Origin: Agaricus subrufescens
Lineage: Eukaryota > Basidiomycota > Agaricomycetes > Agaricales > Agaricaceae
Direction: 5' to 3'
DNA: 64,000 nt
NCBI GenBank assembly: GCA_029945375.1
Contig: CM057066.1
Span: forward strand, 2,356,001 to 2,420,000
The notes under the pieces are model-generated. The model searched no databases, was not told the DNA's origin, and worked only from the letters and a program-made list of their open reading frames with translations. This document shows, one piece after another, positions 24,701 to 35,392 of the stretch. The position numbers and the translations under genes are program-made. The stretch's first letter is position 1. Each line of letters begins with the position of its first letter.

Positions 24701-25055
24701 AGAGAGGTGACGAGACAAAAGGGCAAGGAGGTAAAGACAAGATTTGGGGGGTGAAGCTGTTATCGTACAGGGTGGAAGATGGAATACTGGGAATGGCGAC
24801 GCCAGGAACAGCTAAAGGCTGTTGTGGAACTGAATGAGATAGACGCTGGCCATTGATTTGGATATCAGGCAAGGTATAAGTATTTTCTGCAGACACCGTA
24901 GGATACAGAGATGGCAATGTCTGCAGACGAGATTGGCTAGGTTGATTTTGCACAGCACGTGGAGAGGCAGGACGAAAGCCCGAACGAGAAGAAGGATGAC
25001 TAGGGTAAGGTAAGGATGGATGGGGAGGGCAGCGGGGAGGGCGATCGCAGGGCAT
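21791..25055 (-). CDS. NACHT-domain NTPase B (NLR-like)
   Basis: Exons 25055-24270, 24220-24106, 24050-24024, 23969-22153 and 22099-21791 give about 1017 residues and are the closest paralogue of gene A, exon for exon, including the 27-nt third exon. The N terminus (1-262) is Pro/Ser/His-rich. The second exon motif is GQGMFYQASNFSLQGAVL. Walker A GSAGVGKSVI is at about 365, Walker B LIILDGLDEC about 100 residues later, then SRPEPHI. The last exon holds CAYCFQRFKNH, LVTVLEF, VDSEDSVSEW and an acidic SDGEYQSDDD tail. No inactivating change seen. As in A, retention of the 53-bp last intron leads in frame to the second C-terminal copy. Function as an NTP-driven signalling switch is inferred from family membership. 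Confidence 0.88.
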
Positions 25056-25082
25056 GGGGCTGAAGGGAAACAGACGCGATGG

Positions 25083-25670
25083 TAAGCTATTTGAGCACGA
25101 GCAATGGACAGGCAGTGTCCACAGCCCTCTCGGGGCGTCTCCCACCTTACGTTCACCACCAGTTCAACATCTACGAGACTGAGCACCGTGACCACTGATG
25201 GCACTGATTGACTGCTTCGGGCACAGCCAATCACCGCACTCCAATCAACTTCGGCACAGCTCTAAAATGGGTTCCAACGCGCAATCTGACAGGATGCTGT
25301 GCACTGACAGACACCTTCGCTCATAATTTCGACAGCAACAGTTCAGCCCACATGCCATCAGACCTACATCCCTGCGATGACAGCAGCATCTATCAGCATG
25401 ACGCGTGGACTGGAGGACTTCACTTTCATATCTCACTTTCTCCTTTCATTGTCAGTAGCATCTGCCACTCAACCTTCTACTCCCAACTCTCTACATATAT
25501 AAAGTTAATGGTTGTAGTAGCGTCATGCCAAATCATCATGTAGCTTCCCCTGTCTGTCCAGTCAAAACACGCCCTGTCATCTCTTTGTCAGTATTTTGCT
25601 CGTTCTGTTGTCTATCTTTTGCTCTGCAGTTTTGCTATTCTTACGCCTCTCAGTCGTGAATCCTGGAAGT
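25083..25670. repeat. Upstream block of NACHT gene B
   Basis: Copy of the block at 19127-19720, with the same landmarks and the CTCTACATATAT stretch near 25490. Likely promoter and 5'-UTR of gene B on the - strand. Confidence 0.6.
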
Positions 25671-25674
25671 CAAG

Positions 25675-25990
25675 GAGAGGTCTTTGAGTGGGTGATCAAC
25701 TGCGTCAAGCGCAGCCGATCTGCCATCTCTACAGGACTGTAGCAATAAATCACGAAAAGATTGTAGAGGCTGAGCTACATTTAACATCAGGGAAACTAGC
25801 TTGGGTGGATTAGGGATAGTGAACAGTACCGTGAATGTTACGCTATGCAGCCTCCCACAAATCTCCCTCCTAAATATCGTGGGCCTTCAGGCACACATGC
25901 AGCAACCTCTGGATTAGTCCAAACTGGTGTGTGTATAAGAAAGCATGCTACAAACACGAGAGCCATTGTGACTGGGAACAGCAGTAGACA
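25675..25990 (-). repeat. Relic X, copy 3 (partial)
   Basis: Matches 20410-20740. Compared with the gene A unit, about 720 bp are missing between the upstream block and this relic, including the part that holds the CTG target site. Confidence 0.55.
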
Positions 25991-26044
25991 CTGACTAGAA
26001 CATCAGTCGGGGGAGTCAGATATTGATGGGAGATTAAGGGATGA

Positions 26045-26865
26045 GTACTTGAGTGATCGGCCATGTCCGATTCGGCCGATGACCATCCCTGACTACAACC
26101 ACCATCATCCCGAATGCCCGCACTCGCTTTCCCCCAACCAGCACTCTCGCGGAGCGGCCTATACTCAAGACGGCTCACGAAATTCAACACAAGCTTAATC
26201 CCTGAGTCTCGAGTCATTGCAGGGGCGAAAACCAATATATAGCGGCCACTCTTGGCGCTTGGGCCCGTCCCTCCAACCTGCAACAGCAACATCGGCCATG
26301 TATTTTGGCAGCTAGGGAATGGAGTAGAGAATGGCTCTCTCCTCTTCAAGGAGGAGGATAAGGAAATTATTCGTTTCAATTCAGTTGGATATCGGGTACG
26401 AATTCTCACTTCTTTCTTTCATCATCGGTGGCTTTCGCCACTCGACCCTCTACACTAAAGAAATCTGTATACAGAGGGCCTCGCTGTAGTATGATAGGTA
26501 TTGAATAGATACCCTTTGCTTCCTCGCTGTTTGATTGCCCCAGCACCCATTGTCATTTTGGTAGCTCGAAACCTCGTCTCAAGCCTCTCCCTCTAGTCTT
26601 GAATCTCTGTCTCTGTCTTCTCTCCGTCTCGCTCCCTTCTACCACCTATGTTTACTCTCGCCGTCTTGGCTCTCTTTCTGCCATTTTGCTCCTGGTTCTG
26701 AGGCCCCAAGGTCGTTTCATCGACCTCACATCGTTGAAGAACTCGTTAGCGCTTCAACATAACCATACAATCCACGCGAAACTAGTACAGTTCAGATATT
26801 CTCCTAGAGGCGAGAGCGCTGATTGATGGACCCTACAATAAACTAACAATGGAAGTGCTACGAGA
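26045..26865. repeat. Flank of the tandem unit (second copy)
   Basis: Nearly identical to 20755-21560 except for small indels such as an extra CT-rich piece near 26565. Marks the right end of the gene B unit. Confidence 0.6.
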
Positions 26866-26869
26866 TTGA

Positions 26870-27272
26870 AGACGACTAGCCATAAGCATCATCACCTCAA
26901 CTTTCATCATCTAATTCTTCTTCCCAACCACCTTCGAATTTGCCGCCGTTTCCAATGAAAAATACTACACCCACTCCGACACACCATCCTCCAGATCACA
27001 GAATCAAAGTTCCCCAACGCCGTATCAAGTAGTAAGGTCAAAAACCGCGACAAGACGACTCGATAACCCCGTTTTGAAGTGGTTTGTGTAATCGCTGAAA
27101 ACAGCAAGCATATTTAGGGTTGCGTGTCATCGTCACTTTGGTATTCATCATCCGAGGTCCCGTAACTGTAACTTTTGAAGTCGCCGGTGTTAAAGCTGTA
27201 TATCCACTCCGACACGCTGTCTTCCGGATCCACAAATCGAAGCTCGACCACACAATCGTCAGAGGCAAACTC
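26870..27272 (-). pseudogene. NACHT gene 3'-end remnant fused to a 5' flank
   Basis: The - strand encodes the last part of the C-terminal domain (LPFEFASDDCVVELRFVDPE, SVSEWIYSF, acidic tail to the stop near 27114) and its decayed second copy (27038-26890). At about 27272 the homology switches abruptly to the upstream block (TTTTTGAGCAC...). The whole body of this gene copy, about 3 kb, has been lost by a deletion joining its 3' exon to its 5' flank. Confidence 0.8.
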
Positions 27273-27725
27273 AAATGGCAAGCTTTTTGAGCACAAGCAG
27301 TGGACAGACAGTGCTCACAGCCCTCTCGGGGTTTCTCCCGCCTTGTGTCTACTGCAGTTCAACATCTACGAGATCGAGCACCGTGACCACTGATGGCACT
27401 GATCGACTGCTTCGGGCGCAGCCGATCACTACATCCCAATCAACTTTGGCACAGTTTCCACGCCTAAAATGGGTTCCAACGTGCAATGCAACAGGATGCA
27501 GTGCACTGATAGATACCTTCACTCGTAATTTCGACAGGAACAGTCCAGCCCGCTCACCACCAAATTTACATCCCCGCAACGACAGCAGCATCTATCAGCA
27601 TGGCGCATGGACTGGAGGACCTCGCCTGTCATTCACATCTCACTTTCTCCTTTCATTATCGGTAGCATCTGCCACCCAACCTTCTACTCCCAACTCCCTG
27701 CCTATATAAAGTTAATGGTTACAGT
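27273..27725. repeat. NACHT upstream block, third copy
   Basis: Matches 19127-19580 and continues from the deletion junction at 27272. No gene remains behind it. Confidence 0.6.
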
Positions 27726-27732
27726 AGCGTCA

Positions 27733-28330
27733 TGCTAGCTATTTGAGCGTGAGCATCGGACAGGCAGTGCCCATAGCCCTGGGCTTCTCCAGCCTTGTGT
27801 CCACCACCAGTTCAACAGCAGGCTATATGAACAAGATCGCATACAGTGGCACCAATCGACGAAGCAGCCAATCACTCTCCATTCAAACCGACTGCGGCAC
27901 ACACCCAAAACGAGTCCCGCGCGATGCAATGGCCTGGATGTTGTGCACTCATACACATCTTCACTCATAATTTCGGCAGGAACAGTCCAGCCTGCACGCC
28001 ACCAAACCTATATCCCTGCGACGACAGCTGCATCCATCAGCATGAGGTATTGGCTGGAGGACCTCGCCTTTCTATTCATATCTCATGCTTACTTCTATTT
28101 CCGACACTTCTCTATACATACAGGGCTTATGGCTGTAGTAACGTCACGCCAAATCATCACATAGCCTCTCCTACCTGTCGAGTCAAACACGCCGCGTCAT
28201 TTCCTTGTCAGTCCATCCTCATTGCCTCAACCTCGTGTATGTTCTGTTGTCTGTCTTTTTCTCAGCAGTTTTCTATTCTTCCGTCTCTTGTTCGTAGATC
28301 TTGGAACTTATTCCGTCAAACGAGTCTTGC
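27733..28330. repeat. NACHT upstream block, fourth copy
   Basis: Begins again with GCTATTTGAGCGTGAGCATC and matches the same block, then runs into relic X. It shows that a further unit was present whose gene is entirely gone. Confidence 0.6.
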
Positions 28331-28379
28331 TGAAGTTTTTGCTGGTTCCTCCGCTGTAGTTCTGACACCAGAGATAAAG

Positions 28380-28541
28380 CATACCTCTCATGATTGCCAT
28401 CGCAATCCAACTTCTCTTTCTAAGCCAGTGAAGCAAGTAAAATATGATTGCAATTACCCGAATCGATGCCATTTCCATCAGAATTTCCCTCATAATGATC
28501 AATAGCATTTCTCACCATTAACGGTTCATTTTTCAAACCTG
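28380..28541 (-). repeat. Relic X, copy 4, left part (interrupted)
   Basis: Carries the MEMASIRVIAIIF-equivalent on the - strand and ends at the CTG (28539-28541) that borders the 26-kb element. The relic continues after the second CTG at 54687. Confidence 0.7.
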
Positions 28542-28990
28542 CACACCGTAAAATCAGCGTTTTCGGCGCAGCCGAAAATTTTGCTTAATTGGTTAATTTA
28601 GGTAGAAGCTGAAAAAAAAAAAATCAAAGCCAATAAATTAGCTAATCTGAAAATCTGACCGAAATCACCGATGTTTTCGGTCAAGCTGAAAACAACTCCC
28701 GAAACACGTGGTCAAAAGATAATTATTAGGCAATATTTTCAGATCACATTTCGGTTTAGGTGATGTAATAATTTTCGGTTTGACATAAAACTGATGTTGA
28801 AGTATTCTATTTCCGGAGGGTTGAAAATAAAACATGATTTTGATATTTTAGTCTTGACTGAAATATATACTGATTAAACAAATTTAGATGTAAATGAAAA
28901 AGAGTGTCAAACAGCGTAGGGTGAGCATAGACATGAGTGTATGATAAAAGTAAGGTGAGCGTATATGAGTGTATAAATGTACAATGAGTA
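28542..28990 (+). repeat. Left terminal inverted repeat of the 26-kb element
   Basis: Pairs with 54236-54686. The outer 60 bp is well conserved and holds the palindrome TTTTCGGCGCAGCCGAAAA. The motif CCGAAA/TTTCGG recurs about eight times within 250 bp and may be a transposase-binding repeat. The inner part has TGAGTGTA/GTGAGC-rich sequence mirrored at the other end. Confidence 0.8.
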
Positions 28991-29065
28991 TATGACACAA
29001 AATTCATTGAAAATATAGTAAAGAAAGTGCTACAGGTTTACTATATGTATAAAGTAGTTTTGTAG

Positions 29066-29520
29066 CAGTCAGAGCTCCAGCGAGAAAGCAAAACAATTTG
29101 GGTCTATGGTTTGAAAAGGCTGTGCTTGGCCTGCTTGAAAGGTCACAGTTTCTTCTATGGCTTTGGGCACATGAATGGTGCCAATACGGTTACCGGAGTA
29201 GTCATATAGGCTGACATTGGCATGTGGCTGCAAAGAGCCTGTGCCACCTGAGATGTGGAAGTTGCCCCTAGAGAGAATGAATGGCACACTCTTGAATCAA
29301 AAGAGTGCTTGTATACCGAATCTGTGCCCAGAAAGGGCCTTTCTTGGATTTCAGTGCCACGAGGAGGACTACCTCTGGCCATACCGCCCTCAGCGCCCTC
29401 TGAACAGTGCCTGCTAATGCTATCTGCTGCAGTGGGGTAGCAAAGATCTTCTGCAGCTGGTAGACATTTATTGTGGTTTGGTGTGACACGGATGTCATTG
29501 TTGAGTTCGTTGAAGATGTG
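29066..29520 (-). pseudogene. Unrecognised gene fragment in the 26-kb element
   Basis: On the - strand an N-terminal stretch MTSVSHQTTINVYQLQKIF and QRALRAVWPE is followed, after frame changes, by VPFILSRGNFHISGGTG, HANVSLYDYSGNRIGTIHVP and IDPNCFAFSLEL with a stop at about 29069. The pieces read as one protein of about 150 residues with at least one frameshift near 29290. I do not recognise the family; it could be cargo or an accessory gene of the transposon. Confidence 0.4.
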
Positions 29521-29671
29521 AGGGTAAAGGTGAGGGTAAAGTTGGAGAAAGATGCATCAACAACGCGGTATTTGATGCAGCAGGGGGGTAGACAGTCAGA
29601 GGAAAGGGTAAGCTGTGACTGTAGGGAGCAGTGGTTGGAAGCTAAGGGTGGGAGGACCAGCACCAGCTAAT

Positions 29672-29900
29672 TCATAGGTCCCACAGCTCTTCAAGGACTG
29701 CATCTACACTGCAAAACTCCACCCATCTATTGACCAGTTTGTGTCTCGAGTTCTCTTTCATAAATCCTGCCCTCACAAGGGCAAAAGAAGGCGCAAACAA
29801 AGGGGATACAATGGTACATGCATTTATCAAGGATGCAGACAAGCCAGGCTCTAGATGGGATACTAGGATGACACTCATATGTGTTTCTCAGAGGTCTTGG
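29672..29900 (-). pseudogene. Unrecognised terminal exon in the 26-kb element
   Basis: A - strand frame reads LEPGLSASLINACTIVSP, APSFALVRAGFMKENSRHK and NRWVEFCSVDAVLEELWDL before a stop. The composition looks like a real protein end, but no upstream exon or family is recognised. Confidence 0.35.
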
Positions 29901-30106
29901 TGGTACGGTGGGGAAATGGCCTGCACGGACTCCTACACCTCTCTACCCTTCGCTTCCACCAAACCTGAGACAGCGTCCAGTCCACCCAAGGTGATGTTGC
30001 CCCATAAATCACCTCCATTACTTCTTAAACTTGCCTCATTGCCTTAGCTCCTACTGTCTTCGTTGTTTTGAAACTAAATAGAGTGAAATGCCATATTCGC
30101 ATATTC

Positions 30107-30637
30107 ATGATTCTATAGACACATTGAAGCGTGATGATAAAGGGGAGGGGGAAGGGACTCCAACACAACTGCACCAGTATTTGAAGTGATAGCAACCCTG
30201 GTGTTGTCCTGTTAATGGTGAGACAGAATGCATTTGGGTATTGATTGAACCCACCTCAAAGTAGAGGATGATACCATCCTTCCACTGCAAGGTTTTGCGT
30301 CGGCAGACAACAAGGGCAGGTATGGCTTGAAGTTGAATTAGCTTCACCACAGTTTGATGATCAAAGCCTACTACTCACCCTTCCTCAGCCCAGGCTTTCC
30401 CTTCCTGACGATGCTACAACCATCTCACCAACACCAGCATCTGAACTGTTTAGGTGTGCACTGGGGTGAAAGGGGTTGATGAGTTGGAGAGATTTGGCTT
30501 GGTGCAGTTCAGGACAGTGCCCACAGGGAGACTGAGGGTAATGCTGAGTTTGTGCCTGGTACCATAGCTGGGGGGCAGTGAGTGAGAGTGTGCAGCGGAT
30601 GAAAAGCCATATTGCATACCTTTTGACATTTTTTGAG
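30107..30637 (-). pseudogene. Captured, decayed ribosomal protein uL14 (Rpl23) gene
   Basis: Pieces of cytosolic uL14 in order on the - strand: MSK at 30637, KLSITLSLPVGTVLNC (family: FRISLGLPVGAVxNC), then in another frame AKSLQLI and SDAGVGEMVVAS (AKNLYII, AAGVGDMVMAT), RKGKPGLRKG (KKGKPELRKK), IPALVVCRRK, WKDGIILYFE (MPAVVVRQRK, RKDGVFLYFE) and, after a 46-bp GTGGG..ACAG intron, DNTRVAIT. Introns at plausible places show the copy came from genomic DNA, not from mRNA. Frameshifts and a shortened C terminus make it a pseudogene. It lies well inside the 26-kb element, so it was carried or captured by it. Confidence 0.75.
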
Positions 30638-30639
30638 AT

Positions 30640-31540
30640 AGACATTGGCGGTCGTGACAAGATGGGGACGTGCAGGCAGGAGACCAGGGAGCCAGGTTTT
30701 GGGTCGAGATTGGTATTGGAGGGTGGATAGAAAGCAGAGGATCCAAGCGCTGGACTATATGAGCACCAGTGCGGGATGATAAACCAGGCTAAGAGAGAGA
30801 GAGGACATTGAGTGCACTGGCACTGGTAACTGGAAGGGGGCGTAATGGGGATTACTAACCATGTGTTGCTCATTGTTGACCACCTCTGTTCAACCACCTC
30901 AAAAACACCCTTGCTTCCTTCACCTTTCACTTTTCAGCTTGAGAAGTAGTCATAGGAGGGAGTGGTAGGCACATGTTCTGCTAGGGATGATTTGCTCCGA
31001 AGTAGTATGTTTTTGTTTAGAAATGTTAATAAATATGTATAGCTTTTGTGATGACTTATGAGAGGTCAGACTGACTGACCAACTACAGGATGTTATGCTC
31101 TAGGGTGGCTTGCGAAAATCTTAAGCAGTGTCATCTTATCCAGTTGATACACAGAGAGTGAGTGTTAAATCATTGCCTACAGAAAATTAGATAATTAGCT
31201 GAGAAGGATTGAAATAGGGTGAATGACATACCAGAAGACCACAAAAACATATGATTGATTCTTTTTTATCTAACTGGAAAAAGGTAGAAAACATGTGTTA
31301 TCAGCAGCAGCCTGGAACTGAAATGATAAAAACCTACTATATGTAGTAAGTTATGATGTTCCTGCATGATTAGCAGGCACTAACAGTTTCTATCAATGTC
31401 TACCACAAGCTACAGATATATGTCAAGTTGAAAATGAAAAGTTACAGATATGCGTCAAGTCAAAAACAGCCAATAAAGGACAAGTATACAATAGTGCAAA
31501 GTGGGGAACCCCTCTAGAGAAAAACCATAATGACGAAAGC
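30640..31540. other. Spacer inside the 26-kb element
   Basis: AT-rich, no supported gene. It separates the uL14 remnant from the 3' end of the decayed - strand gene. Confidence 0.45.
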
Positions 31541-31542
31541 TC

Positions 31543-34276
31543 CTACAGAAACCCAAAATGCTTGTTCAAAAAATCCTTGGACCATTTCTCAATGTTCACT
31601 GAGGCCTTCCTTGCATATGCCAAACCCCGCAATTTTGAACACCATTCTGTGACATTGAGTGGCACCCGTAGATTGCCTTTGGCATCATCATTCAAGATCC
31701 CAATTGTCTGCTTTTCCCAAAATGCTTCTGCTTGCTCAGTCCACCACCCCAAATCCAAACCACTGCCTTCGTATACCCAGCATTGGGGACAACACAATTT
31801 AACCAATTTCTGATTTTCACCTGTGAGATTGGATATGAGAATTTGTGAATCTTTATGGAACCTCACTTACCCGTGAATCTAAAATACAATCCTGCCAGCA
31901 TGTCATATTCATTGTCTGATAATTTGTCATCCATGTACTCCACGTTTTTTGCATCCTTTGCAATGAACATATGCTTTGGATTGACAGACAACCCACAAGG
32001 ACCTCGACGAGCCTCAGAGGCCTTCATGTAGCGGAGGGCAATGTGTCGACTAAAGCCCCCATGCATCAATGCTGTGCAAGCCCTAGGAGATGTCATGATT
32101 TCTTTGCATTGATGCAAGTAAAAATCATGATCTCTGGTTGTGAATTCATGGTCGGACAGCCTCATTGGTATATAAGTAGAAGTGGGCTGCTCAGGATCTG
32201 CCACTCCCAATGAGTCTCGACAAACGACGGTGTGGAATCTGACACCCTCCAAGACAAGCTCTCATGCGATGGTGGTTTCGTTGAGGCACTTCTTGGAAGG
32301 TTCATCGATTCTGTCTGTCAGGTGACACACTAGTAAAGCTGCAGCTGCAGTAGGTACAGCGATATTCCATGGCACTGTCCTTCCCTGCCCAAAGTCGAAC
32401 ATGTACCATAATTCATCTCCATGCCAGATTGGTCGAATGAATTGGAGCGTTCAGCTGTATTGTATATTTAGGCGATTGGACATCATCAAATCCCACTCTT
32501 CCACAGAAGGAAGTACAGTGTTTTTAGACACCAGTATGCTGACAAATTTCACCGCAGCTTTAGCCAGGGGTGTGCTGAAGAAAGGGTCTGCGGGTGACAG
32601 AGTTTGGATGCCAAGGATGGCAATCAATGACTTTCGACTATCGAATGGAAGGGGCACATTGTCGGGGCAAGGCAAAGGAATGGGCACAACCCAACCATAA
32701 TGTTCATAGAGTAAACGACGGATCTCGGCTGCCAGGATGTCTAGTTTGAGTTCATCTGCCGATTTGGGTAGTTGTGAGTGTTGAGCAGCGGGCAGTGTAA
32801 GGTACTCCTCTTCCTCAGGATCTTCTCCCCAGTCTCAGCAACAATCCCATTCATTGTCAAAGGCATTGTACCTTAACTGCTTGTTGCTATAGCTGTTAAG
32901 AGTATCTTCTCGTTCATTGTTCCTTACACGCGTCCTCACAAACTTGGGAGGATCTTCATCATTCCAATCCCAGACGTATACAGGACACGATGTCCTGGGA
33001 GGTTGTCGTATACGTGAGAGATGAGCTTGCTTTTGTTTCAAAGTTTCCTTCTCAAGTTTCTTCCTGTGTCTTTCCTCTTGATCTTTGAAGAAGGGCTCCC
33101 ATACTGCTCTTCCTGATCCATAGTCCCAGATTGGATCTCCATCTTTGCTCATGTACACCTGTGGCTTGGGAGCACTAACATTGGGGTGTTCATTGTTTAG
33201 CGGAGCCGCAGTTATGGATGGCTGCGTAGTAGGTAGTAGCAAGGTTGAGGATAGAGGTCCCTCAAAGTCACCTGATGGTATCTGGGGAGACATGGGAATA
33301 AAGCTGAAGTTGTCTTCATATTCTGGCCTGTTATCATTGTATCCGCTGAATAATGGCTGTGATTGGTATGAGATGTAGGAGGAAGGGGATGATGAGATCC
33401 ATGTGGTTGCATTTTGGAGCTGTTCTGCAGATGGCCTGATTAAGGGAAAATCTTGGTGACCTGAGGATAAGCATTCTCTCTCTCCCCAGCAATACCATAC
33501 AGGCACATTATTGTTCACGAACCACTGTGCTGAAGGTTGGGTCAGAGCTTCATCGGGGTAGTGTAGGAATACGCTAACACGATCAACCTGCCACCAGTTT
33601 TGGAGAAGTTGAGAAGTTGGGAAGTTGGGATAGCATCTACATGTGTTGCGTTCACATTTTTTGTTCTTCTGAAGAGCACAGTTTTGAACCACTCAGGAGG
33701 CGTCAATCCTTCGGCAAAATTGGGGCCGTTAGGAATCTTTCTGGTCGACCAGTAGAGTAGACCAGTCCATAACGAAAACCAGTTCCGACCTTCAGTAATA
33801 TGCCGCATGGCCTCCGACCGAGACGAGAACATTTTGTGATAGCCCCAGCGACGAGGCGGGAAGGGAAGTGCATAAGCCAAATTGTATGTGTTGCAAAGGA
33901 TTTCGCAAGTCTCCCACAGCATGTAATCTATCTCCAGCCACTTGTCACTGAGAAATGGTGGCAACCCATAGTCCATATGATTCTCGCACAGAAGTTTGTT
34001 AGGTATGATATTTAAGGGTCTGAACCATACACCAGTATAAGGCACCAGTAGTCTGGGCACAAAGGCTAGCCATTCAGTGCCAGCTGTCCACCAGCATGTG
34101 TCCTGAAACTCCACCACACTCAATACCCTCTCCACAAATTTCCAAGGCTGAGGCAGAGATGGTATGATGTTTAATGATCGCACAGAGTTTGGTGAAAAGT
34201 ATATGTCCCCATTCACAACTGTAGCTGTGCCTTCCAGTTCTGCTAAGGACCAGTGTAACAAAGCAGATGAACACAT
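31543..34276 (-). pseudogene. Decayed transposon-associated gene, agaricomycete-specific hypothetical
   Basis: A large - strand gene of a type I recall as widespread beside these transposons in mushrooms; its function is unknown. From ATG 34276: WWTAGTEWLAFVPRLLVPY, PPFLSDKWLEIDYMLWE, RWGYHKMF, WFSLWTGLLYW; a frameshift within an AACTTCCC repeat near 33620; then VDRVSVFLHYPDEAL, NNNVPVWYCWG, VYVWDWNDEDPPKFVR and YNAFDNEWDCC. A TGA at 32835-32837 interrupts it, after which DWGEDPEEEEYL follows in frame. Further on are another frame change near 32460, WYMFDFGQGRTVPWNIA, a TGA at 32262-32264, ELVLEGVRFHTVV and a last part ending at 31543. At least two stops and two frameshifts: not functional. 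Confidence 0.65.
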
Positions 34277-34455
34277 AGATGTAGATCAAAATTAATAATT
34301 CAAGAAACAGATGTATGGAAACCTTTATATTTGCTGAGGCAGATGCTGGGGAGTCCCAGGAATCACGCGAGGTTGATGCTGGGGAGTCCCAGTAGTCGAG
34401 CTGGTTGGTCTGCGCAAAGTGATGTTGTCTGCTTCAGCCATAGGGTCAGCCTTGA

Positions 34456-34920
34456 GGTTTAAAGTCTTTGCAAAAGAAAACTCACCTGTTCTCGAGGAAT
34501 TGAGGGTGTGTCTTGCAAGTGTGTGCCCTGTCTTGTTCCAGAGGGTTTTGGAGGCGGGAGGAGAAAGAGATCCTGATGGCACTATTGTTGGGTTGTCATT
34601 GATGTGTAAAATCCTTTGCAGAAGAACTCACCTATTCTTGAGGAAATCAGGGTGCGCCTTGCATGCGCGTGCCCTGTCTTGTTGCAAAGAGTCTTTGAGG
34701 TGGAGGAGGAAGAGGCGAGAGGTGAGAAGAAAGAGATCCTGGTGGCAGTATTATTGCATTGTCATTGATGTGTCAAGTCCTTGGCAGAAAAACTCACCTA
34801 TTCTTGCAGATGTTAGGGTGTGTCTTGTGTGTGTGTGTCCAGTCTTGTTGCAAAGGGTCTTCGAGGCAGGAAGAGAAAGAGATCTTGATGGCATTATTAT
34901 TGGGTTGTTGTTGATGCTTT
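34456..34920. repeat. Threefold tandem repeat of about 150-165 bp
   Basis: Units start near 34460, 34607 and 34773. Each contains AACTCACCT, a GGGTGYG stretch, CCTGTCTTGTT and GAGAAAGAGATC. On the - strand each unit ends in AG followed by GTGAGTT, so every unit carries the same splice donor and looks like a triplicated exon plus intron upstream of the decayed gene at 34276. Confidence 0.7.
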
Positions 34921-35321
34921 GGGACAATAAACTTTCTGGTCATGTGGGTAGTCATGTGTAGTGACGCAATGTAATGCATTGACGCAACCCTCACCATCCT
35001 CACTATGAGCCTTCAAGCCTTCATTCTCTGCAGCTTATGCTTACGAGTTTTCAGGCGAGTATAGTTGATCCAACTTTGAGCATTGGACACAGTGGCTGAC
35101 GGGGTTTTCCAGACTTGCTGTGGTCTCTCACATTCTACAGCTCCCTATGCAACTACTGGGTCTCTCTGGGGTTGCTTTGGCCTCCTCACTGCATTGTGCC
35201 ACTCTGGCTAACCGGGACCACAATACTCTCAAGAGGCACTGGGATTCTCCAGGCATATTCGTTGGAATCCAACTGTCTGTTTCTCTACTCACGCTCTGAT
35301 CAGCACCCTGCTCTGCATTCC

Positions 35322-35380
35322 CTTGCATCCGTCTGGCCTATGACTGCTCCCTGCGGTCCCAGTAAGATGATGCGAGGGTA
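35322..35380 (+). repeat. 59-bp direct repeat left of a palindromic element
   Basis: CTTGCATCCGTCTGGCCTAT and the following 39 bp recur at 36993-37051 with about five differences. The two copies bracket the element at 35393-36969, a few bp to 20 bp outside its TA duplications. Confidence 0.75.
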
Positions 35381-35392
35381 TAGCAGGATATA

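Noticed and set aside
27846..28505. A 219-codon + strand frame in the orphan upstream block
   Set aside because: It lies in the repeated non-coding block upstream of NACHT genes, and the frame is not open in the other copies.
34419..34961. A 180-codon + strand frame over the tandem repeat
   Set aside because: It arises because repeat units are open in several frames. The splice donors and the flanking gene indicate the - strand.
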